From NCBI GenBank assembly GCA_028023455.1, contig JAQFVV010006197.1, positions 14,131,254 through 14,195,253 of the forward strand: DNA of 64,000 nucleotides, in the 5' to 3' direction. The notes under the pieces are model-generated. The model was given only the letters and a program-made list of their open reading frames with translations. It ran no database searches and was not told the origin of the DNA. Each line of letters starts with the position of its first letter. Positions within the stretch are counted from its first letter, which is position 1. This DNA is from Epiperipatus broadwayi (lineage: Eukaryota; Onychophora; Udeonychophora; Euonychophora; Peripatidae). Below, one piece after another: positions 1 through 13,184 of the stretch. The position numbers and the translations under genes were made by a program.

Positions 1-2262
1 TAGGCATGGTTGCTGAGAGATTCCTGACTCCATATAAGGAGGAGTCACAGTGCATCACATCACATCAATAGGAAAAAATATTTTTACATTTCATTAATAA
101 ATTCATGGTTTACTTTCTAAATTGTTAACCATTACAGTAAATTGAGTATGTTTCTGTTCGTCTCTCTATACACTTCGATATAAATTTGAATTTTTTTTAT
201 TATGGTCTGAAATATATCTCTGATAGTTCTTTGGAAAATCAAAGTTCAATATGCATGCTTTTATATGGAAGACAATCATATATTTATTTGAATATTGTCT
301 ATATTCTGTATACTATGTTGGAAAAAATGCAAATAATTCATTACTATAATTTAATTTATAAGTACCATCCACTTTAGGAAAATATGTTAATGATTATTAA
401 TAATTGATTAGACTAAAAATTGTCATATCATTTTTAGCCCAAGTATAAACTGTAAATTTAATTGAAGATTGTCTTTTTGAATACAACCACGTGGCAATAT
501 TAATCAAACTTACTTCTTTTTTTTTTCATACACAATATGTTAGATATACTTTTTACCTATGCAGTTTAAACATATAAATGGAGACACCACCTTAAATTGC
601 ATTTTTTGGATGAATTAGCATTCTTCAATTGGGCCAAGTTGTATTTCATTGCTTATGAGATAAAGTGGGTGATTATAGATTAGTACATTCGTGTATATGC
701 AGCAGTACTAAATGGTGGGGGGTGATCATTTATGCAAATTTTTAAATATTTCACTGGAAGGCAAAAGCTTTTTAACAATCTTCTCTTTCTCCTGTAGAAT
801 CAGTAAAGAAGAAAATATTACCTACCTGTCTTGTCTGCTGTGAAAAACATTTTGAGCAGTTTTTATGACATTATAAATATTCATTTACTAAATAATACTG
901 CTAATCCATTTGCTATGGAACAGTTAACTAAAAGTGAAATCTTAAGTATTGGAAATCTAAAAACAATTTTAAGTTTGTCAAGACTTGTAGGTGGTCATAG
1001 GCTTGGCATTTTATGCCTTGTGAATATATATTTATGCTTGATAAAAATTGTTTTTTTTTTAATGACCAATTTATTTATTTATTTGCATTTTTAACTCATA
1101 GTTAATTTTATTATTTCACTTTTCAATTATTGTAAAAATTGATAACCAAATCAATATTTTATTCAAAGGATGTGACTTTTAAAAAAAGTTAAAATAGCTG
1201 AATTTAAAACAAGTAGAAAACTGTTGTTTTGGCTGAAGTAATTACTTTCATGAACATTTTTATATTAATAAAAAATATTATTAAATAACGACAGTCATAG
1301 GACAATTATGATATATTTAACAAAAAAAAAAGAAATTTTTTTTTGGAAAAAATCATATGATTTCCGAATTAACAGATTGAATTTTGAACCAGGGATCTTT
1401 GGCTTTTGAAATCTTTATTCTAGAATTGAATTAAACAATGCAGAACAATAAAATATTATTAAAAATAAAAAATCTTAAGATTCATAAATTATACACATGC
1501 ATATATAACGTTTTTATACCTAAAATTTTTTGACATGTTCTCAGACTTTTGGAGTAATCTCTTCTATAAGGATTTTGTTATATATGTGTATGTACGTAAA
1601 CATATAAAAGGAAGTTAAAAACTCTTGGTGATGCAGTTAGCGATCAAACGTTAATTTTAATACAGGTTACGATGCATATCTTTTATCTTTTGCAAAAATA
1701 AAATGTTGGTTTACTCTCTAGTAAAAGAATCTTATTCTTGAATATCCCCGAAGATATTTTGTGTAAAAGCATCATTATTTATTTAAAAAACAGTAAGCTG
1801 TAAGCTTGTCAAAAAGCCTTATAACTAATTTATGGTGATTTTTCTTTTGAAATATTTTTAAAAGAGCAGTAATTTTAAATTTTTCAAATAAAAAGTCTTT
1901 TCCTATGATAAATGGATTAATGTTGACGTGTCAACTTTTATTAAAAGTAATGCTTTAAAGGGTCTACCACCTGGTGTTGAATGAACAGTTAACTGCAGAG
2001 AAGTGGGAAAGGTGAAATTGATGTTTCAGATTGCATTCAAATTTTAATAAAATTGCGAATAATATTAATTATTGTTTAAAGTTCTTTATTAATTAATTTT
2101 GTTAATCTTTGTTTATATCTGTATATAATTATTGTATGTAATTGTTTGCCTGTTTTTTCTTAATGATAATATAATTAAACTGTAAAAATTTTGATTTAGT
2201 AATTAATGTTTATATATTCAAGACCTTTATCAATCAGTGATGGAAGAAAAATCTTCAACTGC
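1..2262. other. AT-rich DNA, no gene recognised
   Basis: Both strands were read for coding motifs, tRNA-like boxes and terminal repeats. Only short chance open frames rich in F, I, K, L, N and Y and homopolymer runs are present. The frames at 186-377 and 831-1094 have no recognisable domain and no codon bias apart from AT richness. Confidence 0.6.
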
Positions 2263-2355
2263 TTTTTTTTTTCCATATGTCAAAGCATCGAATCCGTGAC
2301 AACCGTCTGCAAGCTTGCTTGCAAGGCGGCTGCGCTGACCTTTCGGCTGTCAACG
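2263..2355 (-). mobile_element. tRNA-derived SINE, long-variable-arm form, decayed
   Basis: Read on the minus strand this matches the tRNA-like repeats at 20985 and 54402: an A-box-like start, the stretch GCCTTGCAAGCAAGC, the insert TGCAGACGGTTGT, a damaged B box (GGATTCGA-like), then GATGCTTTGACATATG and an A tail, seen as a T run at 2263-2272. The 5' part is rearranged and no convincing target-site duplication is visible, so this is an older copy. Confidence 0.7.
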
Positions 2356-2359
2356 CCTG

Positions 2360-2765
2360 ACCACCTACTTTTAGCTTGGATAGTTATCAGTTTGAGTATA
2401 TGAATCAATTTAAATATCTTGGTAGTTTTTTAAGTAGAAAGGTGGACTTAGATATTGAGCGACTCCATTGTGTTCTATTGCTCTTAGCAAATTAAAGAAG
2501 GGTATTTCATTATAGGGAAATAATTATTGCAATTAAAATAACTATATATAGAGCTGTTATTGTATGGAAGTGAAACTTCAACATAACACAAAAATATTAG
2601 AAAATTTATACTTAAGGATGCTTTGTACAATTCTAGAAATATGAAATTCATAAAACCAATCAATATGTTCTTAAAATTGCTGGATGTGATACTATAGAGT
2701 CCACTGCTGTAAAATCACATCTTCATTGAATTAAATAGTTATCAATTTGAAGAAGGTTAACTTAA
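2360..2765 (+). pseudogene. LINE reverse-transcriptase C-terminal relic (not the RTE family of 42 kb)
   Basis: Conceptual translation across frames gives the conserved post-RT landmarks of many animal LINE proteins: FKYLGSFLSRKVDLDIEI near 2408-2460, then a weakened LLLYGSETST near 2555-2580, then a segment reading LKIAGCDTIESTAVKSHL near 2672-2725. Several stops and frameshifts separate them, so it is dead. The order KYLG, LYG-ET, then a Cys/His-poor tail is characteristic of LINE ORF2 downstream of the FADD box. Neither the catalytic domain nor the endonuclease is present. A minus-strand SINE lies just upstream. Confidence 0.65.
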
Positions 2766-3099
2766 ATATTGATACTAAATGTAGGCATGATTTAGACTTT
2801 GCTTATTTTATAAAGATTATCACAAAACATTCTAAATAAGTGCACTATTGATTGTTTTTATATTAAATATTAGCATTGCAAAATATCAAATACGTAAATA
2901 GAATGGATTAGTACATTTTATATGACTATACATTTGTAATTAATGAATTAGTTTATATAGTCTTTGCAAAACTCATCTTCTAGTGTGTTTCTATTGTTTG
3001 TTTTGTTTTCTCTTGGAGTTGGAATGGCCATTATTGTTTATGAGTGTCTGCTGTTGCTGGTGGTGAATTATACTTATATATTTAAATTTGAACATATTT

Positions 3100-3560
3100 A
3101 ATATATGCATCATTATCATCATCAGTTATTTGCCAAAAGAGAAATTTCCTTTTCTCTACCCAAATATCTCATAATTTCTTTTCTTCCCTAAATCATTAGT
3201 AGATTTTTTTCTCTTCTCATTTTTTATTTACATATTTTACAATTCTTGCCAGCATGTCTTTCATATATGTATAGGCTTGTAAATAAATACACACACACAA
3301 TTCAATTCTTCTTTCCCTTCAAAATTTACTCATTTTAAAAATACTTTTAGGTTGATAATTTTTTTAACTTAAAATCTTTTCCAATCTTTTAAAAAAATCC
3401 ACACATCTAAATTAGAATTGTTCGTTCTTTTTATATTAATTTTCTCATTTTTTGTTCTATATAAAGCCACAATCAAAACATTTTACAAGCCTTTTTAAAG
3501 ATCTATTTTAATTGGTCAGAGAACAATTCCCCACTCTTATTAATTGACTCATTGCAATTT
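3100..3560 (-). pseudogene. possible LINE 3'-end relic, minus strand
   Basis: On the minus strand this stretch is purine-rich and ends in GATGATGATAATGATG, resembling the ATG-repeat tails of the RTE-like elements elsewhere in the window. Just upstream a Trp/Lys-rich segment (near 3375-3400) is reminiscent of the tail-domain relic at 21915-22340. No catalytic motif survives. The plus-strand open frame at 3544-3810 has no recognisable content. Confidence 0.35.
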
Positions 3561-3788
3561 TTACTCTGATTTTTTTTTGTCCTGCTACCAACAATTAAGC
3601 ATCCCTTCAAGGATTATTAGCTCTAATCTGCTCTTTGTGCAATGCTTATTTTTAATATCTTCACATTATTTTCATTGCTTTAATTTTATTTGTATATTTT
3701 TTTTATACCAATCATTCTGCAAGTTGTATAAATCTATGTATGATGTTATTACATTCATCTGTACTGTTTGCACACTTTATCATTTTAT

Positions 3789-3835
3789 TAAGCCAATAAA
3801 CATCACATGATACATATAGAGAGTTTTGCCTGTTT
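3789..3835. repeat. fragment related to the 55.75-kb fold-back
   Basis: A 22-bp block at 3789-3810 (AAGCCAATAAACATCACATG core) is the reverse complement of sequence at about 55977-55998. The adjacent GAGTTTTGCCTGTTTTAA recurs with one change at about 55917-55934 in the same orientation. The two blocks are shared but rearranged, as expected for pieces of one fold-back family. Confidence 0.5.
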
Positions 3836-4948
3836 TAATATTTTATTAACAAATCTAATATAATAAAAATTCCTAACACAATTCTAATTTCCTTTTTGTC
3901 AAACTAATATTTTATATGTGAATAAAAAAAGACTTATTACTGTTAATAAATTATTTTCAGTAGTACAATTTGTTTAGTTATAAGAAACATTGGGAAGTTA
4001 GGCTTATAAATTTATATGTATTTACTTAATGTGTTGTTCATTAATTTTTTTTAATTTGTACGTATGTGTATATTAATATTAATTTTATTACTTCAACCAA
4101 TAATATATTTAAGCAACCAAACAATTATTATATAAAAATGGACTTTATAAGATTTCAAACATGGTTTTTTTTCCAGATCCAATCAAAAGCTAGCTGGATT
4201 TGATTTTCTTAGACATTACTGGAATCTCAAAAACAAATTTAGGACAACCCATGACCATTGCACTCATTTGTTGCATAAATAGAATTTAAAAATTACTGGT
4301 CTTTGTATATGTGGTTCAATGCAAGTCATGAATTAGATTGCTAATGACTATAGTGGCAAAATTGAAGGACAATAAAAATGCTAGTGAATCTATTTCCTGG
4401 TTGGAAATGCTATAGATTTCTTTATGATATTTTGTCAATAGTTAAGCTGTCTAAAAAAAATTATTATTCTAAATAAATAAATTTATTTACTGCAATGTGT
4501 TTATTAATTTTTAAATATGAATTCAAGATTAAATAAAAAAAATATTGCTTAAATAAGTCAAAACTTTTATTATAAAAATAAAATCTGCTGGTAATGAAAA
4601 TTTAGAGGACATCCACATAATTTTGTCAGTTGTTTGAAGTTTCTGAACTGTTTGGAAATTGGTTTGATTTGCCAAACATACATTCTAATATTCCTTTTTA
4701 TGTTAACATGTAACCTAAGATATGTAGCAGGCATCAATTCCAGTATCAGAAGTTTAGATAATGTAGAATGCTAAATGTGAATAGAAAACTTTGAGGTGTT
4801 GAATTATCTTTTCCAGGCCAATCTATTTGCTTATACAAACACAGTTAAATCTATTGTTCATAGATAAATGCAGTAGTATATAGATTATCTAAGTTTCATG
4901 CATGCAGAAACACAGACCAAAGGAATTTCCAGTGGTATATATTACTCT
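3836..4948. other. AT-rich DNA, nothing recognised
   Basis: No coding motif, tRNA-like box or terminal repeat was seen. Short poly(A)/poly(T) tracts only. Confidence 0.5.
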
Positions 4949-5687
4949 ATTATTGTAATGGTTTTGAAATTGTAAAAACATTTTAAACAATAAAACAGGT
5001 TTGAATTTGAAATAAAGAAAATTTATTTAAAGCTGAAAACTTTCAATACTGAGATGTATTATAATCATAGCATTATCTGACTAAAGGAGGTTGAGATCTA
5101 GATTTAATGTTATTTTTTAATATTAGATTGTCATAAAATTGAATTTTTAGGAGTAGATTTACATACTAATGATGAAAGTGGTTGCTACAAGTCCATTTTT
5201 CAGAAAGAGGGTGTTAGAGTTATTTTTATTGGTAGCATGATGATTTTTACCTATTGATCATATCTCCTTCACCTTTCTCTTTCTGTCATCTCTCTCAGAG
5301 CAAATAATGTTAGCCATAGAGATATCAAAGTTATGGCCTGATTACAACTGATGATCCAAGAAAACAGAAGAGTATTCATTGCTTTTCTTGGTCCTTTTGT
5401 ACAGATATGCTTGGCAAGTCTTATAGATAAGTTAGCTCGTGTTTCACTATATTAAGACTTCAAGCAAGTTCTTTGCAATTAATTTTGTACACAATTTGAT
5501 GTGAAATCTCTCTAGTTCAAAAATTACTTTAAATGTAGATCTCAACTTTCTTTAGTCACATAATTCTATAATTATGATACTTCTCAGTATTGAAAGCACT
5601 CAGCTTTAAATAAATTTTCTTTATTACAAATTCAAACCCATTTTGTTGTTAAAAAGATTTTAACATTTTCTAAACCATTACAATAAT
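4949..5687. repeat. fold-back (long inverted repeat) element, ~740 bp
   Basis: The left arm, from ATTATTGTAATGG at 4949 to about 5115, is repeated in inverse orientation from about 5515 to 5687. Shared blocks in order include GGTTTGAATTTG, AATAAAGAAAATTTATTTAA, AGCTGA, CTTTCAATACTGAGA, GACTAAAG and GTTGAGATCTA. Arms are about 170 bp with scattered differences. The roughly 400-bp spacer has no recognisable coding content. The layout suits a non-autonomous fold-back or MITE. No clear target-site duplication was found, so the superfamily is open. Confidence 0.8.
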
Positions 5688-7667
5688 TGCAGAAAAATAG
5701 GGTAAAAAAATTTATTCTAGAATTAATCTATATACAAGCAAAAAAGAAATCTACTGTTGATAGAGGAATATAGTAAAATATGTATAATCTAGATATGAAA
5801 TTGACTTACATTTATAAGGAAATACAATTGGAAAAAACTATTGTTGAGTAAATAATCTAATACTATATATATATTATTTAAAATTAATTTCATTGCTAAT
5901 TGAAAAAAACAACAACTATTTTTTATAACCTGCAAGAAAGAGAGGTTAAAAGAGCAGATACAAATTTTTGTATAAATTAAACTAACTGCTTAAAGACAAA
6001 AGAGAAAAAAAAAACATGGTAATTTTAAGATAAATACAATAATTTCTTTTTAGATTTTATTTTACAGAAATTTTATTTTGTTTATAAATTTGATGTGTTT
6101 ATATTTAGAAAAAATATAGATTATTCCCAATATTTTTATTGCAAGGTTATTTTATGTTGAACTGTAAATGATCATTAAAATGTTAAATAATAATTTTGTT
6201 CTTAAGTTTTCTGTAGGCAAGCATAAGAAGGATTATATATTCTTACAGAAATTTAAACCCTAGGTTAAAATTAATAATTAAATAATTGAAATATATTTTT
6301 GTTTAATTGATAGGGGTGCATGTATTTGATATGTCTTTGTTATAACCACTTACTATTTATATATATGTGAATCACAATTTGAACAATATTACTGATAGTC
6401 TTGCTGCCTCTATTAAAGATTAAAGATAACACAAATAATTAAATGACTGAAATGTTTTATAATAATAGATCATGTATATGCATTTATAAATGTGTTTCAT
6501 TTATGACCATTCATCATTTATATATATCTATAAATCACAATTTAAATAATATTATTACATTCATTGTTTTGTTTTCAATATATTTGAATAATAAATATTT
6601 ATATGATATTTGAAAATAAATCAAATTTGTTTTACTGGAGAATATTTATTTTAGACCTTTATTAAATAATTATTGAATTGTTATTTTGCATTACTACAAT
6701 GGATGTATTTAAATACTAGATTATGTATTTTGTACATTTTATTTTTGTACATAAAATTGTTTTTTTTTGTTATCTGGATAGCTTGCACCAGTCAATAATG
6801 AAATTTTATTTATGTGTGTGGATTCTAAATATTTATTTTAGAATTGTATAGATGGTACCCATAAGTGAGAAGCTGACTATAGCATTTGCTAGGAATCACT
6901 TTTAAAATGCATATATTTTATTAGCATGATATATGACTGCCATTTTATTTATGGCCAATACTCATATCATATGGTCTGGAGTTGAATTGATCTTAATAAT
7001 TACAGCATTTAATCTCAGCATACTTTATATAATATTTATATGTTCATTATACTTAGATCTAAATATATATGCATGTTATTCTCTTTATTACATCTTTACA
7101 ATTATGTACCAGTATTGGATTAATGATTTATTTTACTGCATTCAGTTATAAACAATGCTCAATGTGAAATATGCTACTGATGATTATACTAATTATTTGC
7201 TATTTGATTTGACTGCTTTTTTAAAATTCTGATATGACATTTGTATTTATATCAATCCAGACAAAAATTTCAAAATAATAAATAAAGTATACAACTAAAT
7301 TTTAGTTTCAGAGGAGCCAATATATAAATCAATGGCTAATCCCAGTATTAAAATCTTTTAAAAACCTTTGTAAACAATTGTGCAAGCATATAATAATTTT
7401 CTACTCATAATATTTATTATATGTGCAGGTAGGATTTAGAAAATTTTTGATGTAAAATTCTAGACATTTTCTATTTAGATTCTTAGGTCAGTAAGTTTTT
7501 TGAATGTAATATATTCATGCCATGTTTATACTTTTCACCAGATAAGTGAGTATATTCATAAAATACAACCATTATTAAGATAAAGGTGTTTTATGCTTGA
7601 ATTTGTTATTGGTTTATATAATTCTGGTTTTTATAATAACAAATCTTAGTGATTATCAGCATTTTAA
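5688..7667. other. AT-rich DNA with one diverged duplication
   Basis: Apart from the duplication at 6273-6560, nothing is recognised. The open frame at 6933-7151 is hydrophobic and AT-driven with no conserved motif, and is not called as a gene. Confidence 0.5.
6273..6560. repeat. diverged tandem duplication, period ~160 bp
   Basis: The block starting AATAATTAAATAATTGAAAT at 6273 recurs at 6433. Both copies continue through a TATTTATATATAT run, then AATCACAATTT(G/A)AA(C/T)AATATTA. Similarity is high at both ends and weaker in the middle. It is an old local duplication without coding content. Confidence 0.6.
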
Positions 7668-8690
7668 AACATTATCATTCATTGCAGAATGAAGATCTCT
7701 TCCATTTAATCCAGTTTCTTCTGTTTATCTTCACATTATTTCAAACATTGTTATTGATTTTTCACACTTATGATCTCTTTCTAAGGTTTTTATGATCTTT
7801 AAGATCCAGTTTAAAATTTAAATTATCAATTCACTGTCATTTATTTTAGAAACATGTGTGACCATTTACACTTCACCCTCTTTTTTTTTATGATAATGAT
7901 ACTTTTTCTTCTCTCACCCATGTATTTTATTTTTATTCTGGCCTTATTACTCCTTCCATATCTCTCTCATACTTCAATGTATAGTTTGAATTCTCTCTAC
8001 TGATCTTCAGTTAAGCATCTACTTCCAGATAAAATAAATTTATTAAAGATGTTTCTTTTTAATCACATAGGCATATTTTCTTTTAAAAATATATTATTTC
8101 TACTAACATTTTTTTCAAGTTTAATCATGTGAATGATTTCAGTCATTATGTTTCTATCTGTATTAATGATCTGATCAAAGTATTTCTAAGTATTAAGCTT
8201 TTAAAATTTATAACTATCCACCTTTAGTATCTTCTTTTATAAACGATTATTTATTTTTAGACTTGCGTTCTTGTTATCATCTGAAAAATAATATGCTACC
8301 TATTACCCAACTTTTTATTAATCTTCTAAAAATTAAAATGCACACAATCCCTCAACAAATCTATAAAAACATTAATTTTTCTAAAGCATTATTTCAAAAA
8401 TCAATACTTCATCTGCAAAATCTAGACATTTTAAATAATATCCAGTTGTGATTATTCCTTTATCCATTTTAAGCTACAAAATGTTTTCTGCAGTAAAAAG
8501 TTTTGGATGTATGAAGTCATTCTACTATAGACCAATGTCATTGCTTATTTTTTCAGAATTACCATGCAATCTAATATGTGGTAAAGATTTACCAATATTT
8601 TGGTATTCCACAGCTTTAATTATTGGGGAAAGACTTATGAATGCCTTTTCATAATCTATAAATCCAAAACTTTGTTTATATATGAATTAA
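7668..8690 (-). pseudogene. RTE-like retrotransposon, old 5'-truncated copy
   Basis: On the minus strand this follows the RT half of the element at 42480-45625. It opens with a block corresponding to the FVDYEKAF motif (8625-8655), continues with PKLFTA-like sequence near 8490, a LDFADE-like block (8415-8430) corresponding to the FADD box with its second Asp changed, and an equivalent of the KYLGQIINTD region near 8165. It ends with the GAGATCTTCATTCTGCA tail near 7690. Many stops and indels make it inactive. Plus-strand open frames at 8263-8654 are its antisense shadow. Confidence 0.8.
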
Positions 8691-10630
8691 GTTACTAACA
8701 ATCTAAATTTTCCAGCCAATCAATTCCCCAAATCATTAACTTGTTTCAACCTTTGATGCCATGTTAAAATGATCACTCAAACAGATCTCCAAGATATTTA
8801 TTTTGTGATCTCAATATCACATCAATTGTCAATGAATTACTTGGTAGTGTACATCAATACAAAGTACAAAAGCTTTTTTTATATATAAATACAAATAAGA
8901 TTGTCACCATCTTAAAGTATGAAATAATCATAATACATCTGTAAGACCATTCAAAAATTATGATGAACTATCCTAAGATAAAGTTGAAATCAAATACAAA
9001 TTTTAATGCGTTAATGTTAATTAATCTATAATGTTGTAAAAAATATGTACACTGCTAAATTGGAGCAAATGTATAATATGAGTACGCATATATGTATAGA
9101 TTTCATTATTAATCTGTTAAAATTCCTTATTTAAAATATTTATTTTCCATTAAGTTTTTGCTTATAAAAAATCATGAATATTTTAATGATATTTCTTTTC
9201 ATCGTCTGCTAAGTAAGCTTTCAGTATGCATTTGTTTAAATTAAACATTTGATTATTTAACTTTTTTTTTCTTAGCCGATATAATAAATTATTTTTTCAT
9301 TATCTATCAAGTTATTGAAAAGTGTAAAAAAAAAAAAATTTCAATGGTGTGTCAGTCTTATTAAGAATTTAAAATCTGTTAAGTTTTAGATACTTCAATA
9401 TTAATGAATTTTACAACAATGCTGAAAAAATTATTATTTAGAATCAGCTTTTTTTTTTGTTAGAGATGATTGCTAAGTCATGCTTGGCTGAAGGCAGAAG
9501 AACTGTGGATTAGAAATGAAAAGTTAAAATATTTGTTGAAGTAAGTAGAAAGTGTTGTTAAATTACGTTTGTGTTTCTTAATGATGTCTGAACTTGTTCA
9601 AATTACATTCTTAATGGAATTGTTATGTCCTACTAACTAATTAAAATCAAAGAAGTGAATTGTGCAAGTAAGTACAGAACTTTGTTTGGATGGAAAATGA
9701 TAGATGGCAATTTATCTGTCTATCTGAGAAATAGCTTATACTCTCCGTTTTATCTTCTAGCTTCATTATTATATTTTAAAAAAATTAAAGATACTTAAAC
9801 TTAGAATCGTAAAAGTCTTTAAAGTAGAAAAACTTATTTTTAATAGTAATAATAAAAATCAATGTTAAAGATCTTGTTAATGCATTTCAATTTCACTTAA
9901 GATATTCTTCAATCAGTTTTTGTAAAAGATGAATTTTATAGTGAAGATCTCAATATTCAGTTAAAGATTGAATTTAGTTAAAAAGCTTTCAATACAGTTA
10001 GCATATATATATAAAATGCTTTATGATTACCATATAGAATCGTTGTTATACATGATTGTGCAAAAAAGAACTAAAATACTGGCACTGGTTATATTGATAT
10101 GTTTTAAGTTGGTTGCACAATTTTTTTAATCTAAGATCTTAACCGAGATTTTATATTCAGAATCAGAACATATGTATGTGTGTATATAATAATATCAAAA
10201 CATTTTCTAAAATATAAAATATGATGTAATATTAAAAAATTCTTATCTGTAAAGCTCAGAAATTGTAAACTACCCTTTTAGACAGTTTCTATGCCCCTTT
10301 TTTCCATTGGCATTTAAAGTAATCTCAAGACAGAAATTGCTAGTTTAATATTTATACAATTGCACTCTTTTATTGAACATATTCATAACTCTAATACTAA
10401 ATTACATTCTGACAAAATATTTATATAATTTGATGTAAAACGGCATCTTCTTAAGCATAGAAGTTTTTGTGCAAAGATGATATGCTCTTTCTGAAATCTT
10501 TTCTCACCATTGTAAGTCCATTTACTGCTTCCTCTTTTAAATCACTTCTAATCTATAATTATTAAATCATTCTCATAGGAGTATATTTTATATTGAAAAC
10601 AATAAAATAGCTTTGATTAACATCTATATA
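8691..10630. other. AT-rich DNA, no gene called
   Basis: At 9463-9541 an acceptor-like T run plus TTAG and a donor-like GTAAGT bracket about 75 bp that has stops in all three plus frames, so it is not called an exon. Nothing else is recognised. Confidence 0.5.
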
Positions 10631-11655
10631 ATCAATAAAGCAAATCATATATCATGTGACTTGTTTTAAGCTTGTATTGCAGATATGTAATATAGGGAGT
10701 GTACCAATAGCTCTAACAAGCTTTTATTGATAAGTGCTGCAAGAGAAAGCATTTGAAATAATCTATCTAGAATTATCCCTATTCTCAGACCAGTTTCAAG
10801 CTTTTGGCTCACCTTAGTAAGGCACTAGGACATTCAGACATTAGATCTAAAATATCAACTCAAAAAACAGCACTTATCTAATATGTAACTATTAAGTAGA
10901 AAACTGAAATTTTCAGACACGTAAATGTCTTTAAATCCAGCTATCTAACTTAAATAGCTATATGGGTCTGCCTCAGCGATATACACATCAAAGCCTCAAT
11001 GGCAAAATTACAAGAATCACTAAAGCAAGTCATATATCACATGAATTTTTGTATTATAAATATGTAATATAGGGAGTATACCAGTAGCTCTAACAAGCTT
11101 TTATTGATAAGTGCCAGTCTAAGGATAGGAATAATTCTAGATAGAGATTTAAAATGCTTTCTCTTGTAGCATTTATCAATAAAAACTTGTTAGAGCTATT
11201 GGTACACTCCCAGTACTATATATCTGCAATACAAGCTTAAAACAAGTCACGTGATATATGACTTGCTTTATTGATTATTAAGTAATAATTATTATAATTT
11301 TGCCCTTGAAGCTTTGATGATGTTATATTGCTGAGATTATTAATTTATGATGAAGCTGAAGTGATTCAGACCCATACAACTATTTAATTAGATAGCTGGA
11401 TTTAATGACATTTATGTGTCTGAAAATTTTAGTTTTCTATTTAATAGTTATATATTAGATAAGTGCTGGTTTTTGAGTTAGTATTTTAGATCTAGTGTCT
11501 GAATGTCCTAGTGCCTCATTGAGGTGAACCAAAAGCTCAAACCCAGTCTGAGGATAGTGACAATTCTAGATAAAGATTGTAAATGCTTCCTCTTGTGGCT
11601 CTTATCAATAAAAGGCTTGTTAGAGCTATTGGTACACTCCCTATATTACATATAT
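10631..11655. repeat. nested inverted repeat built from four copies of a ~110-bp module
   Basis: A module containing ATATAGGGAGTGTACCAATA, GCTCTAACAAG, TTATTGATAAGTGC and a TCTAGA-containing end occurs twice on the plus strand (about 10660-10795 and 11028-11140) and twice on the minus strand (about 11110-11245 and 11545-11655). The spacers (GGCACTAGGACATTCAGACA, then ATCCAGCTATCTAA, then GGGTCTG) are also mirrored. The whole is a large imperfect palindrome centred near 11140-11165, with arms of about 480 bp and a shorter inner inverted repeat (10631-10797 against 11109-11275). No transposase-like coding sequence is visible. Confidence 0.8.
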
Positions 11656-12524
11656 ATCATCATCATCAACCATTATCAATCCACTGCAGGATGAAGGTCT
11701 CTCCAAGTTCAATCCATCTTTTCATATCTTTAGCTTCTCTTTTTCACATCACCCTGCACACTTTCTTATTTCATCCATCCATCTCACATGTGGTCTCTTT
11801 CTGGGTCTTTTACAATCTCTTGGAATCCAGTTTAAGATTTCAATTGTCCATCTATTATCATCTCTTCAGCAATATGTCCAGCCCAACTCCACTTCAGTCT
11901 TTTAATTTTTTCAATGAGATCAGTAACACCTGTTTGTTCTCTTACCCATACATTGTGGTTTTCGATCCCTTCTTGTTACTCCCAACATGCATCTCTCCAT
12001 ATTTCTTTGAGTGGTCTGAAGTCTCTGTATTGTTCTTCTATTAAGTGTCCAAGTCTCAAATCCATAAGTAAGAACTGGCCAAACACTTCCTTTTCAAACA
12101 CATAGGTATATTTCCTTTTAGTATCAAGTTATTTCTACCAAAAGCACTCCAACCAAGTTTAATTCTATGATTAATTTCATCCATTATATTTCCATCTGTA
12201 TTAATAATCTGACCAAGGTATTTGTAACTGTTAACTTCTTCTAACTCATCATAATCAATCTTTATTTTCATATTTTGAGAAAATCTATTAAACATTACTT
12301 TAGTCTTTTTAATATTTATCTTTAGTCCTACTTTCCTACTTTCATCTGATAACTCCTGCAACATTTCCTGTAGCTCTAAAGCATTATTTCCAAAAACAAC
12401 TACATCATCTGCAAAATCTAAATGACTTAAATAATCTCCATTTACTTTCACTCCTTTAGCTTCCCATTTTATTCTACAAAATACTTCTTGCAGCACTGCT
12501 GTAAAAAGTTTTGGAGATATGTAT
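11656..12524 (-). mobile_element. RTE-like retrotransposon, 5'-truncated copy
   Basis: This is a close minus-strand copy of the last ~870 bp of the element at 42480-45625. It begins inside the SPKLFTAVLQE motif (near 12510) and keeps an intact LDFADDVVVF catalytic box near 12405-12435, the KYLGQIINTD block, the GRNNLIL block and the terminal ATG/TGA repeat tail (CATCATCATC at 11658 on the plus strand). The longest open piece, 12056-12562, is broken near 12056 by a frameshift. Truncation at the 5' end is typical of target-primed reverse transcription. The tail abuts the inverted repeat ending at 11655, so it inserted at or in that repeat. Confidence 0.9.
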
Positions 12525-13180
12525 GTATTACACATATATATAACTATCATTCTATTTCTCATTCTTATTATAAAGATCTAAAAAAAATCATCTTTCATTT
12601 TATTTCCCACTTACTATGCAATTTATTCTAATACTCATTCAGCATCATGAGTTCTAAAAATAATTGTGCAGTATATGTCATCTTAACTTCACATAAACTG
12701 CATCTGTAGTTCAAATTCTTATCGCATTTTTAATTCTTTTCCTAGAGTCATTTAGTGTTATCATACTTCAATAATTGATTTTTTTCATTTTAATATAATT
12801 TCAAAACTATATTTTTTATTTTTTTCCCCACAAATCTATTTTTTTTTTTTTTGCTAACCAATTTTTGTTTTATGGTCAAGTAATACTCATAATATAAAAT
12901 GTGTTTTGTATAGAACAACCTGAATTAAAATTTTAAATTTACATAATTATAAACTAGGAAAAATTAATAAAACATAATCATAGTTAAAACGTAATCTCCT
13001 AAAGTCCAAAGAATTGTGATTTGAGAGAATTAGATGATCTTTGTAATGTCATTTACCTCCGAAGAAATTCACTAATTTTTTTTTTTTTTTTTTTAGCAAT
13101 TAGGATCTCTTTAAGGAAAAGGCTTGAAGTGAAAAATTTAAAATAGAAAAATCTCATTTTATCTTTAGTTAAAATGAATA
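12525..13180. other. AT-rich DNA, nothing recognised
   Basis: Only poly(T) and poly(A) tracts, including a T16 run near 13078-13094. Confidence 0.5.
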
Positions 13181-13184
13181 TTTG

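Noticed and set aside
8263-8654. Two plus-strand open frames
   Set aside because: They are antisense to the old RTE copy at 7668-8690.
9463-9545. Exon-like segment between T10GTTAG and GAAGTAAGT
   Set aside because: Stops occur in all three plus frames within 75 nt; at best a noncoding exon, with no other support.
11583-12105. Long plus-strand open frames
   Set aside because: They run antisense through the inverted repeat and the truncated RTE copy.
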